From assembly GCA_016617855.1 (NCBI GenBank), contig JAECUM010000832.1, positions 124,001 to 188,000 on the forward strand: a DNA stretch of 64,000 nt. Reading direction: 5' to 3'. The position numbers and the translations under genes were made by a program. The notes under the pieces were generated by a model. That model ran no database searches. It saw only the letters and a list, made by a program, of their open reading frames with translations, and was not told where the DNA came from. Below are positions 26,301-41,100 of the stretch, one piece after another. This DNA is from Megalonaias nervosa (lineage: Eukaryota; Mollusca; Bivalvia; Unionida; Unionidae). The first letter of the stretch is position 1, and the number at the start of each line of letters is the position of its first letter.

Positions 26301-29069
26301 ACTGATGGGCCAAGGAATGAACAGCATGCTAAAAGGTGCCAACTGATGGGCCAAGGAATGAATAGCATGCTGAAAGGTGCCAACTGATGGGCCAAGGATT
26401 AAATAGCATGCTAAAAGGTGCCAACTGATGGGCCAAGGAATAAATAGCATGCTAAAAGGTGCCAACGGATGGGCCAAGGAATGAATAGCATGCTAAAAGT
26501 TGCCAACTGATGGCCAAGGAATGAATTGGTTTATGGGTGAATGAGCCCGGGCAAGTGTCTCCTTTTATGAGATCCAAGTTTGATTTGGATTCCCATGCAT
26601 TATCACTTTTTAGATCAGATAAATAACTGTTACTAAAGTCAAATCTAGCACACAGGAAGTAGCAACCATGTTTTGCAACATCTTAATATCTTGGGGGTGG
26701 CATGTAAGACATATGTGTCCACCTTATAAAACAGCAGTTTGGTCATACTTACCACCGCAATGTTTTTCTTGTTCAATGACAGAAGCTCAGTGCTAAACAT
26801 CGGTGAATATGTGTATGATACCAGCATGGAGAGAATGATGCTTGGTTTAGGAAAAGAACACCGTGGATTTGCCAGATTCCTATCGGTCAGGTAGTCATAT
26901 TCCTGGTTACTGAGAATGGCCAGTTGGATTGGTCAGTTGGCAGCATTATACAGCCAAGACTTTAAATTGGAGCATCCATGTCCAAAATGTACCCCAAGCA
27001 TCTGGACACTATAGGCGCTAAGGCAAAGTTCAGAATGGGTGGGGGGGAACTAACACTCACTAGGCACCCTAGAAAAGGGAGAACAGTCTCATGTAAGCTC
27101 CAAGCCATCACTGGAGAAATATGAGGGACAGTGGAGAACAAATTCACCCGAGGACTGCAACAGTGTTGTCGTTTCTTAAACAAGTCACCACATCTGTGAT
27201 TCTGAAAATGAATGTGGAGACAAGTCTGGTAGGAATTCTGCAACCCCTTATTCTTCCATCTGCAGGTGATATTATGTAATGGTCACCATGGGCACTGGAC
27301 ACGTCACTTGGTGGTGGTGGTGGGGGGCTATCAGTATCTCCACCAGCCAGTAATGATGTATTCAGATGCAAACTCAGGATACTGCAATCCATGTCTCTGG
27401 ACTTGCCACATCTATCTCTGGTCTTAAACCCTTGCTGCAGTACTGTGGACCATATAATTTCTGAACACAAAGCATAAACACTGTCTACAGAGATTAATGA
27501 ACACCTGGAACATGCAAGGCAGGTCAACAACAGGTCCTAAGTAAAATTAAAAATCTCTTTCATTTGATTCACTTCATCCTGTCTACACATTTTCTTAAAG
27601 GCAAGATCCATGAAATATCAACATCCTTCACCAAATAGTGATTGCAACATGTAGTAAATACCTTTATACTCAACGAACTTCGTCAATGGATGGTTAATAA
27701 TCTACAAATTATAACATGGGTTTGATGAGAACGATGGAATCTGATGCAGATCATTGTGAAAGCCAAAACTGACTAAACAACTATAGCCATCTAACAGCGG
27801 AAAGGGGAAGAGTTGGTTTTCTTCCCTTTACCTACATCTCAGACAGATGGGAAAAACAAAAAGTTTTTGTCTTTCTGTAATTACTGGATTCAAGAGGTAG
27901 TGGAATTTCTTCCTAATATTAATGTGATTGGGCAATGTATAACATTAATGTGATTGGGCAATGTATAACATTAATGAGATTGGGCAATGTATAACATTAA
28001 TGTGATTGGGCAATGTATTCAAGTAGAAATGTCATGTTCATATATTTGGAAATATTTTTTTGTTTTTAAATCTACAGAATTATCATTATCACAAGGTTAT
28101 CTTACAAACAAACCTGCTGATATCTGGTACTGGTTATTTATGGACAATAAAGGGATGTCTGAAATGGTTCATCATTGATCTAATCTTGTGTTATGAGATG
28201 TAATGAAAAATGTTACAATTTAAGGTGTAAAAACAAAGTATTCCAAACTTTTCTTTTAAAAATTGAAATCTTAAACTGAATGCTTGACCATCACTAGGTA
28301 TATGAAGCTTCTTGCTGACCAACCTACATTGTCCTGACCTTTTAGTCGAGTGGTATGTGCACCTGACTGAGACAGCTGAATTGGGTTAGATTCCTCACAA
28401 GGACATTGTATCATCCCAGTTACATTTGGGGACTAGTCACTAGAAAAGTGGTTTCAACCACCTGAAAGGTGATGCTGGGTGACATTTGAAGGCCAGTCTC
28501 TCTCTCAGTAGCTGATGGCTTGGATGAGTAAGAGTTTCAGTCAATGAATGTAGGTGACATCTGAAGATGAACTTAAAATATTGCAAGGGAATAATGTAGT
28601 GGTCTAGGCTACTTATTAACCAGCTTAGCTCATACAGATATACATTTTAGTGTTTCATGCACCCGGCTATGAGACATGAACTGGGCTAAATTCTCAATGT
28701 GACACATTTAGACTTTGTATCCCTCCCATCTGACAATCTTCAACTATTTTGATTATTCATTTTACAACTTAAATACTATAGGTAAGATTGTCCACCTCAG
28801 ATGCAGAGGTCACAGGTTCGAACCCCAGCTGAGTTGTAACAGAGACTTATATAAATGGTACTAACAGTTGCCTCACTTAAGGCACTCAGCATTAAGAGGT
28901 CAGTGTTAGGACTGGTTGGCCTAGTGTCAGGATAATGTGACTGGGTGGGACATCATGCTACGTATCTATGACATGATGCCCCTGTACTAGACATCATTAT
29001 AGACTGCCAAATTGCAGACATCGTAGAGATATGACTGAAAATTTTTTAAAGCTATGTTAAAAATCCAAA

Positions 29070-29103
<34 letters not shown>

Positions 29104-32100
29104 TAAATAAAACCTATGAAAACCCATTTTAAAGTTATTGCTGCACAAAGTTAGAAAACAAACACTGCTCAAAGGTTTATTTAGTTCTAAGTACTGGTGT
29201 GTTTATTTCAAAGAATGAAATTACACTTACACATCCAACTGAATGAGATCACTAAGCAACAGTATGACAGAAATGCACTTTAAGTACCACTTAAGCCAAG
29301 ATTACTCTTCATCTATTGTTTAACAAAACAGACACTTGTCTGAAGTGACCCAAATTACGTCAGGTGGTAAGGTTCAAGAAACGGACAAGATGGCTTCAAT
29401 AATCTAATCCCGAGTAGGGCTGAATGAATTCGACTTATGAAACATAATTACATTATCTGTACTTTAAATATCAGTTACTGTACAAATAATTACAGCAAAC
29501 GTTGAAGTGTTTTAAGAAGTTGGAAAAATACATATTCTGTTTGTCTATTTACATTTTTCTTTCTGTATCATTTTAAACTTAAGCCAAGTTTCTATACTGC
29601 AGTATCTGATGCAATGATCCAATCCCATCATGCTTTGCAAGACTAGTAAGCATGACTATGGCAAGATGTTATTAAAGCACATCATCTTTGCTAGGAAAAG
29701 AGTGTTGATCTACTTCATTCAACAATGTAAGATAAATCAATTTAACTGATGTATGAAAAAATGTTGAAAATATAAAACAATTATCTCTTACTGTTATCAG
29801 GTAAATGACAATTTGAAACAGGCCACATATCACTATAAAAACTGTCAAAATGTAATTAAAGCGCATCATCTTTGCTAGGAAAAGAGTTTTGATCCACTTC
29901 ATTTCTCAATGACACTTGACATATGTAGCTATGGCCAAAACAGGGTACTCAACCCTTGACCTATGTGATGCTGTGAAGCCAAAACAATGTACACATCACT
30001 TGAGACAAATACAGCTTAGAAGCCAAAACAATGTACTCAACCCTTGATATATGTAGCTATAGCCAAAACAGTGTACTTAACCCTTGACATACGTAGCTAT
30101 AGCCAAAACAGTGTACTCAACCCTTGACATATGTAGCTAGCCAAATAGTGTACACAATCCTAGACATGTGTAGCTATCCAAAACAGTGTATTCAATCAGT
30201 GCCCTGTTGATCCACTTTATTCCACATGGGCCCTTGACATATGTAACTAGCCAAAACAGTGTACACAACCCTTGACATATGTAACTCGCCAAAATAGAGT
30301 ACACAACCCTTGACATATGTTACTAGCCAAAACAGAGTACACAACCCCTGACATATGTAACTAGCCAAAACAGTGTACACAACCCTGACATATGTAACTA
30401 GCCAAAACAGTGTACACAACCTTGACATATGTAACTAGCCAAAACAGTGTACACAACCCTGACATATGTAACTAGCCAAAACAGTGTTCTCAACCCTGAC
30501 ATATGTAACTAGCCAAAACAGTGTACTCAACCCTGACATATGTAACTAGTCAAAAAAGTGTACTCAACCCTGACATATGTAACTAGTCAAAGCAATGTAC
30601 TCAAGCAGTGCCCTGTTGATCCATTTCATTCCACATGGGCCCGTGACAAATGTAGCTAACCAAAACAGTGTACACATCACTCTTGACCAATGTAGCTAAC
30701 CAAAACAGTGTACACATCACTCTTGACCAATGTAGCTAACCAAAACAGTGTACACATCACTCTTGACCAATGTAGCTATCCAAAACAGTGCACACATCAC
30801 TCTTGACCAATGTAGTTATCCAAAACAGTGGTTAACCACTCTTGACCAATGCAGCTATCCAAAACAGTGTACACATCACTCTTGACCAATGTAGCTAACC
30901 AAAACAGTGTACACATCACTCTTGACCAATGTAGCTATCCAAAACAGTGGTCAACCAGTGCCCTGTTGATCCACTTCATTCCACATGGGCCCGTGACAAA
31001 TGTAGCTATCCAAAACAGGGTACACATCACTCTTGACCAATGTAGCTATCCAAAACAGTGTACACATCACTCTTGACCAATGTAGCTATCCAAAACAGTG
31101 GTCAACCACTCTTGACCAATGTAACTATCCAAAACAGTGTACACATCACTTTTGACCAATATAGCAATCCAAAACAGTGTACACATCACTCTTGACCAAT
31201 GTAGCTATCCAAAACAGTGTACACATCACTCTTGACCAATGTAGCTATCCAAAACAGTGTACACATCACTCTTGACCAATGTAGCTATCCAAAACAGTGG
31301 TCAACCACTCTTGACCAATGTAACTATCCAAAACAGTGTACACATCACTTTTGACCAATATAGCAATCCAAAACAGTGTACACATCACTCTTGACCAATG
31401 TAGCTATCCAAAACAGTGTACACATCACTCTTGACCAATGTAGCTATCCAAAACAGTGTACACATCACTCTTGACCAATGTAGCTATCCAAAACAGTGGT
31501 CAACCACTCTTGACCAATGTAACTATCCAAAACAGTGTACACATCACTTTTGACCAATATAGCAATCCAAAACAGTGTACACATCACTCTTGACCAATGT
31601 AGCAATCCAAAACAGTGTACACATCACTCTTGACCAATGTAGCTAACCAAAACAGTGTACACATCACTCTTGACCAATGTAGCTATCCAAAACAGTGTAG
31701 TACACATCACTCTTGACCAATGTAGCTATCCAAAACAGTGGTCAACCAGTCCACTTTATTCCACATGGATCCTTGATAGATGTAACTTAAGCCAAAGCAA
31801 TGTGCTCAACCAGTACCCTGTTGTGAATGCAGGAGTTCCTGTCCATTGTAAGCAAAATCAAATGACCAATGACTATCACCTGTGGCTTGCGACACTTCCT
31901 AAATGGATGAGGATACACTAACTGGACATGACAATATAAATACACACTGTCTACATCTTAAGGTCAGGCCATGACCCTAGTGAAAAATTTTATATTAGGA
32001 ACAGATTCAAAACACAACTGATTTTTGTTTATTAATAACACAAATTTAAATTGTACAAGTTGACTGTTTGCCAGTATTTGCATTTTTCTAAGCATTATCA

Positions 32101-35100
32101 CCTTTCTAACGATTATCACCTTTCTAATTGTTATCACCTTTCTAACTAGGTAAGGATGCTGCAATACATTTTGCACTGGATGCTTGACATAAGTGTTAGG
32201 GTTCGTAATATTAAAAAATCTGATGGGATTCCAGATCTTCGAGATCTAGCTGTTTCCAACAATACAGACGGTTGTTTTTCAAGGAATCCATAAGGTGTTT
32301 TTCAAGGAATCCATAAGGTGTTTTCAAGAAATCAATAAGGTGTTTTCAAGAAATTCATAAGGTGTTTTCAAGGAATCTGTAAGATGTTTTCAAGGATTTC
32401 CATAGAAGTTCTGAAGTACAGTAGTATTTTTTCGTACAGAAACTGAACTTTCTTCACATTGGTCACTTAAAACATAAATACAAATGAGAAAGGAAAAAGA
32501 CAAGTAATTAGCATGCCATTAAAGAAAATGCAGACATTACTACGGTTTTAGGAAAACAATGAGGAGTTTTTCAACAAATTCAAGGACTTTTCAATTATCA
32601 AGTCATCCCATGAATTTAAGGATTCATAATGGTTGCAAGAACCATGACTAGCACTGGCAGTTAGAAACAAACTGTTATCCAATCATTTCTTAGCATTTTC
32701 ACCAAATCAAGATATCATGACTATGTATTAATTTGTCTTTTAGTAAAGTTGTGCAGTATTAGTAGTATACCATGGTATTTTATTCTGCTGGTATCTAACA
32801 TGGTACAATTTTTCACTGTACTGGTACTTTGGTAGTTTTCATCAGTAAAGAATGTATGGAAATTCAAGAAAATATTTTCTTTTTTAAGAAAGGAGGACTC
32901 CACATACCTAGTTTCACGCAAGTTTAAATTTTTGGAAAGATGTGTTTTTTGCATGGTCAGAAGTGGATAACTATCTCACCACAAACCATGAACAAATTTC
33001 ATTGATGCCACTTGGGATATTAAAAAAAACAAGATAAATAAAAATACATTCATTCTGAAGAAATGGTGTAAAAAGTCTGTATTCTTTATTAATGATATAA
33101 TTAATATGAGTTCATACAAACAATAATCACTATTACTTTGTAGAATTCTGTGGAGTTCTTGATGCAATGCCAGGAACACTAATGAAATTATAATCATCTG
33201 TACACCAAAATATAGACCTTCTCTGGAAGCAGGACAAAACTGCAAAATCATTTTATAGATATTTTATATATCAGGAAAAACAAATGAAAACTAAATGGAT
33301 TTCTATTTTAAATCTGTGTGTGTGCATCTGTGTGTGATTTGGATTTTTCAGTCATATCACTATGATGTCTGCAGTGTGGCAGTTTATAGTGATGTCTAGT
33401 GCTAGGACATCATGCCATAAACATGTAGCATGATGTCCCACTCAGTCCCATTATTGTGACACCAAGCCGACCAGTCCCAATTTTAAATCTGAATTACTTG
33501 CATGAAGACTGAGAATCAATATTTTTCCTTCCCATCTCTCTATACTAGTGAGGATATGGGACTTTCAAGTTTCACTATAAAGTTCTCTACTTAATTCTCT
33601 GTTTTAAATTAAGATTTTAAAATTAAAATTTCTAAATCATCATTATGTACTTTCGATAATGAAGCTGAAGAGATTATATCTTGGATGTCTTACATGACAT
33701 AATTAAGTGTCTTACATTATTAATTAAGTGTCTTACATTATGTAATTATGTGTATTGTACATTATGTAACTAAATGTGTATGACATTACATAACTGTCTT
33801 TAATTGCATAATTATCTTACATTACATAATTGTCTTGTATTATGTAATTAAGTGTGTCTTACATTATGTCTTACATTACATAATTGTGTCATATATTATG
33901 TAATTGTGTTTTACATTATGTAATTTAGTTCTGGTGTTCATGAAACAACTACCCTTTCATTCACAGAAAGAATTGCAAACTTGCTGATGCTATACATGGC
34001 CATCCTGATGACATTTACTGTCACTATGAAAATGTACCAAAGCAAAACATACTTTCCTACACATTTTCTAGGAAGATTGTTTTATATTTGAGGATATGGG
34101 GTGGAACCTGCATTATCTTTTCTACCAGATTATTATTTCTTATTTCACCACAAGTTAATTTGTTTAAAGTTTAAAAAAATAGAGAGGATAAGATGATTTT
34201 TTTCTACAAACTGGTGCAAGATAGTTTTAGTTGTACTTTTTATGGGAGTCAAACTTTTTCAAAAAAATCTCATTCGTCTCCAACCTAAATTTAAATAGCT
34301 GGTGCCTTATATATTTCTCCCCATCTTGACCCATGGGCTATAATTCACAATCCATTATACATGCCTTCTTACTGTGACTGCATGTTTAAGTCTGAACAAG
34401 AAAATATTAAAAAATTTCACTGTGTATTTATTACCCTTGAATGTATCTCTGGTACTCCGGAGGAATGGCCCCAAACCCAATCCCTAGGGCTGCAGATGAA
34501 TGGCACAAATGAAAGGCCCCAAACCTTATCCTAGGATCCCAGAGGAAAGGCCCAAAACCTATACCTTCTCGCAGAAGGTTATCACAAGACTAATAATGTA
34601 AAAAGTTCCACCTAAAAGTTTCAGACAATATAAGATATTGACAGATGGACTGACTCGCAGAAATATGATGGTATCTCAATAATCCCTTGCAACGGTTACC
34701 GGTAATACCTTACATATCTGCCTATCAATTGAGTCCAACAGCAAAAACTGCATAGACCCAAATCCGCACTGCATAATGTGTTGACAGACCTGTGGCTACA
34801 CAGTTTATCAGGAGTATAAGTAACAACAGAGACCATGATCTGCTGGCACATTATGCAATGGCAGATCAGCGTCCATCTTATTAGAAAAATGTCTGAGACA
34901 AATATTATATTTAAATGAAAGCAACTTACATACTACTTTACGTTTCCTGTAATCTGGACCAATGACACTTGGCTAGCAAAGAGACAAGTGCATAGACAGT
35001 GCCAAGTTTCTGGAGTTTCTCCAATTCTTTTGGGATATGCTTCTGTGTTATATTTTGTTAGCATTTCAGTCATTTAGGAGAAATAAACAATATATGAAAG

Positions 35101-38100
35101 TTGATTTTCTTTCTCATTTGTTAACCTGAACTTATTTTTACACACAATCAAACCTGCCTTAAATTTGCCAGTATTATGCAGTCACATGGCTTAACTCATT
35201 AACCCCTGGTGCCGCATTTATGTGGCAGGAGGTGGTAGCCTACTTCTGAGCTCTGTAGTGTCAAGGTCATGTATGACACAATAAAGTGGGTGGTATTATA
35301 GAAAGGTAGACAGATGTAGCTTTACGATGATACCAAATAATATGGATGTTCTAGTTGCACTACAGAATACAGAGGGAAAAACGTAACTTTTTGGACCCGA
35401 GTTTTTTCCAGCCGAAATTCACCCGAGGTCGGAATCCGATTTTGTGTCCGGATTTTAGACTTTTTGGCCTCAGATCTAAGACAGATCAGTCTGAACTGCA
35501 CACAGACAGGTGAACCTTTGCAAAAAGTAGGATAAGATGGGCATTTAGAATAAAGAGTGGTCTCGACACAAAAATGATGGGTCCGTTAAGCAAAAAAGAA
35601 AAAAAAAACAAAAAAGAAGTCCAGCTTTTACCCTTCTGCTCATGCTCAGGCAAAATAGCCAATGAAAAACGATGTTTCTAACACAACTAGGCATTAGGTT
35701 AACCTAAATTGTCTTGGAGGTCGATGTATTAGGATGTATTCAGAAATAGCCCCCAAAATGGGTTTCCTACTCGCATTTCAGGTGAAAACGACAAAAACCT
35801 CCAGGGGTTAATGAGTTAAACAAGCGGAATTCTGAGTACATGTACACCAAATGAACAGTTTTGAGGGCCTGAACACCAAATGAATAGTTTTGAGGGCCTG
35901 AACACAAAATGAATAGTTTTGAGGGCCTGAACACAAAATGAATAGTTTTGAGGGCCTCTACACCAAATGAATAATTATGAGGGTCTCTACACCAAAAGGA
36001 ATAGTTTTGAAGGCCTGGACACAAAATTAATAGTTTTGAGGGTCTGGACACAAAATTAGTTTTAATGACCTGTATACCCAATGAGCACAATTTGAGGGTC
36101 TGCAGACCAAGGAGTGGATTTAGGGCCTGCAGGTCAAATGAGTATGGCTTTCTGGGCCTGTAGACCAATTACAACAAGTGAAACTCTTCTAAACAACCTC
36201 TAGCCTTCTCACTGTGGTGGCCATAATGGGCATCAGATCAGCACCATTTTCATTTAGAACCAACTACAGACATCGTAAGAAGTCTTTAGTGAAAATTCCA
36301 TGTTGATATGACCACCCATTCAGGAAGATGTGACAACAAGGTTTCCATGTTGATATGACCACCCATTCAGGAAGACGTGACAACAAGGTTTTCATGTTGA
36401 TATGACCACCCATTCAGGAAGACGTGACAACAAGGTTTTCATGTTGATATGACCACCCATTCAGGAAGACATGACAACAAGGTTTTCATGTTGATATGAC
36501 CACCCATTCAGGAAGATGTGACAACAAGGTTTTCATGATGGCCACTGTGATGGAAGTATTGGAAGTTTTGAGAAGATAAATAGAATCTACGATGGAGTTT
36601 GCACCAAGACAAGGAAATCCCAGAATCCCAGTCATGGGGTTACATTATTTGTCTCTCCATTGTGCAGAGCCTTTTGCTGAGAGAAATGATGTAACTCCAT
36701 GCCCGGGATTGCCTTGTCTTGGTACAAACATGGGCAGATTATTTTTCTCACCCAATTTTTTCCAAATAAATCAAAATAACCCTGCATTTTTGCAATACAG
36801 ATAGCAGATTCAACATATATTAATTAGTTACTATTATTGTCTCTCACTTTATATAAAGGTCATCAGGTTTTGTACCTGAATATGAAAATCTGAATAATTA
36901 TCTAAATAGAATCTAGCTATATATAAGACTCTCTTTAAAAAAAGATAGTAAAAAAATAAAGCAAAAATGTTACAATTGTTACATGTTGGAAGTATTCTAC
37001 CAGGAGCAATGTGCTATTATTTGGAAATGCAATGCATTAATACTAATATGATAATGAGAGTAATGGGGTGACCTGCTGACCCTAAGTATACAAGTTCTAT
37101 GCATGAGAAAATAGAAATATAAAAACATTTGATATTATTACTGTATTATCTCATTTAATCAATGGATGTCGTATGAAAATAAAAATAAGTAATTAATATC
37201 TTTTGTATGGGTAATGTTTAATTTTCATCAGTTCTAATTTGGTAAAATTTCTATAGCAGGCAATGTTAGGGTACAGTACAACACACACAGCTGAAACGAA
37301 GTGTGTAGTGACTGAGGAGATTTCTTGGAAATTTCAATATTCTGTCCTGGAAATATGGCAAATCTTGCTACTAGTGCAATGATATGATACATGGAAATAT
37401 TCTTGTGGAATAGCAAGTGAATGGTTAAGTGTAGTAGTTGCAATTCTATTACAATGTTTACTTCAACTGGGGCTGGTAGGGAGTGTTTCACAAAGTTTGA
37501 AGAATGCAGGTCTGACATCCCACATTTCTCGTTTTTCCTGGCTTTGCGGTAGCTCTCATGAGAGTTCAGATTTTTAAAGCCAGTGATGTGTATAGCCTGT
37601 GTGTCTAGAACAGAGTTTTCTATTATAGTTTGTTCTACACAGCATCGTGAATTTTATCTAATCTGTAGCTCAGTAAATCTTCAAGTCACCATCATTAAAT
37701 GTAACTAAAAATACCTAATTCATTTTTCATGAAGTATTTCAACAATTAGGTAGTTTTAGCTACACTTAATGATGCTGACCTGAAAATTTACTGAGTTAAA
37801 GATAGGATAACATTTGCCATACTGTGTGGAATGAACTATAGTTTCTTGCATAATACAAAATATCTTGACTTTGTGTGCATATATGTGTCTGTCTCTCTCA
37901 AAATATTTTTATGGTAAGTTGGAGAGACCTTAAATTGCTTTATGAGTGAAGTTTTTCATGATATATCTCTGTTGTTGTTGTTGTTTATTTTATAACAACT
38001 CTGTGACACACAGCAGAAGAAAACAAGTGTTTCTTCTTGATAAAAGTAGTCCTAGATAAGAAAGCAAAGGTAAACAGCTAGATTTCTCTGTTGTATGGGT

Positions 38101-41100
38101 GAAAATATTTAATTAAGGACCAGTCAGTCATTGGGATGAAAGTGTGTGTAAGTTACATGGCAATCTTCCATGTGGATTATGAGCAGCAAAAAAACAAACT
38201 TGTGCTAATAGATGTATGAAGGACAAACAGACAACTGACAATGGACAACAGGCCATCCCAAAAGTTCTTCTGGTCTATGACCAGTAGAGCTAAAACCTGC
38301 GTTTTGAGAATTGTGGAGACCACATGAATTCTATTGATGAAATGGCCCAAATCTGTGACAGTGTGATTACTATAAAGAAACTGGCCTATGTGTTTTAGAA
38401 TCAAAGCTCCTGTGGCTTCAGTCACACACGTTAAAATAATATTACTCGTACTATGCAGTGAAACACAGAGAGTTGCCCATTTTAAGTAATATCAACAGGT
38501 CACTTTTAAAAATCTAACTTTCCTAGAAAAAAGAAAAGAAATTTTGGATCATCCCCTGGAAAGGAAATGTCTTTGCAGGGTACAGGTCCTAAATCAGGTA
38601 CATTTACTGATGCATATCTGTCACATAAGCAAGAGAGTACTTACACTGGAAGATAAATTTAACGATGCATATCCATCACACTACCAAGAGAATAATTCCA
38701 CTGGAAGATACATTTACTGAAGCATATCTGTCAAGTTACAAGAGAGTAATTACACTGGAAGATACATTTACTGATGCACATCTGCCACACAAGAACATAA
38801 TTACACTGGAAGATACATTTACTGAAGCATATCTGTCAAGTTACAAGAGAGTAATTACACTGGAAGATACATTTACTGAAGCATATCTGTCAAGTCACAA
38901 GAGAGTAATACACTGGAAGATACACATATGTCAACTACAAGAGAGTAATTACACTGGAAGATACATTTACTGAAGCATATCTGTCAAGTCACAAGAGAGT
39001 AACTACACTGGAAGATACATGTATTGATGCATATGTCACACTAGCAAGAGAGTAATTACACTGGAAGATACATTTATTGATGCATATATGTCACACAAGA
39101 AAGTAATTACACTGGAAGATACATTTACTGAAGCATATCTAGCAAGTTACAAGAGAATAATTACACTAGAAGATACATTTACTGATGCACATCTGTCACA
39201 TAAAGAGAAATTACACTGGAAGATAAATTTACTGATGAAACTGTCACACTAGCTAAAGAATAATTACACTGGAAGATACATTTATAGATGTGCATCTGTC
39301 ACACTAGCAAGAGTAATTACACTGTAAGTTACATTTTTTTATGCATCTGTCACATTAACCACAGAATAATTACACTGGAAGTTACATTTATTGATGCATA
39401 TCTGTCACACTAGCGAGAGTAATTTCACTGGAAGGTACATTTATTGATGCATATCTGTCACGCCAGCAAGAGAGTAATTACACTGGAAGTTACATTTATT
39501 GATGCATATCTGTCACACTAGCAAGACAGTAATTACACTGGAAGTTACACTTATTGATGCTTATCTGTCACACTAGCAAGAGAGCATTTACACTCAAGTT
39601 ACACTTATTGATGCATATCTGTCACACTAGCCATATTATCAACATACCTTCTTCTTTGTAGCTATACACTGCACATGGGATGCCCTGCAAAAAAAAAATA
39701 GGAAAATTAATATAAATCATATCGATGACTGAAATTTAGATCTAATTTGTAAAGATAATAATATCTGTAAGTTTGCACTAAAGTCATCAATCTAATACAC
39801 TGTATGCCCTCAGTTTGCATTCTAGTCATTATTCTAATGAATTGTAGACCCTCAGTTTGTACTCAAGTCATTATTCTAATAAACTGTAGGCCCTCAATTG
39901 GTACTCAAGTCATTATTCTAATGAAATGTAGGCCCTCTGTGCTCAAGTCATTATTCTAATAACTTGTAGGCCCTCAGTTGGTACTCAAGTCATTATTCTA
40001 ATAAATTGTAGGCCCTCAGTTGGTACTCAAGTCATTATTCTAATAAATTGTAGGCCCTCAGTTGGTACTCTGGCAATTATTCTAATAAATTGTAGGCCCT
40101 CAGTCTGTACTCAAGTCATTATTCTAATAAAAAGTAGGCCTTCTGTGCTCAAGTCATCATTCTAATACATTGTAGGCCTTCAGTCTGTACTCAAGTCATT
40201 ATTCTCATAAAATGTAAGCCCTCTGTGCTCAAGTCATTATTCTAATAAATTGTAGGCCCTCAGTTTGTACTCAAGTCATTATTCTAATAAATTGTAGGCC
40301 CTCAATTGGTACTCAAGTCATTGTTCCAATAAAATGTAGGCCCTCTGTGCTCAAGTCATTATTATAATAAATTGTAGGCCCTTCAGTCTGTACTCAAGTC
40401 ATTATTCAAATAAAATGTAGGCCCTCTGTGCTCAAGTCATTATTTTAATAAATTGTAGGCCCTTCTGTTTGTACTCAAGTCATTATTTTAATCAATTGAA
40501 GGACCTCAGTTGGTATTCATGTCATTATTCTAATAAATTGTAGGCCCTCAATTTGGTACTCAAGTCATTATTCTAATAAATTGTAGGCCCTCAGTTGGCA
40601 CTCAGGTCATTATTGTAATAAACTGTAGGCCCTCATGCAGTTTGTACTCAAGTCATTATTCTAATAAATTGTAGGCCCTCAGTCTGTACTCAAGTCATTA
40701 TTTTAATAAATTGTAGGCCCTTCTGTTTGTACTCAAGTCATTACTTTAATCAATTGAAGGACCTCAATTGGTACTCAAGTCATTATTCTAATAAATTGTA
40801 GGCCCTCAGTTGGCACTCAGGTCATTATTGTAATAAACTGTAGGCCCTCATGCAGTTTGTACTCAAGTCATTATTCTAATAAATTAGTAGGCCCTCATTT
40901 TGTACTTAAGTCATTATTCTAATGAATTGTAGGCCCTCAGTTGGCACACAGGTTATTATTCTAACAAATTGTAGGCCCTCTGTGCTCAAGTCATTACTCT
41001 AATAAATTGTAGGCCCTCAGTTTGTACTCAAGTCATTATTTTAATAAATTGAAGGACCTCAGTTGGTACTCAGTCATTATTCTAATAAACTGTAGGCCCT

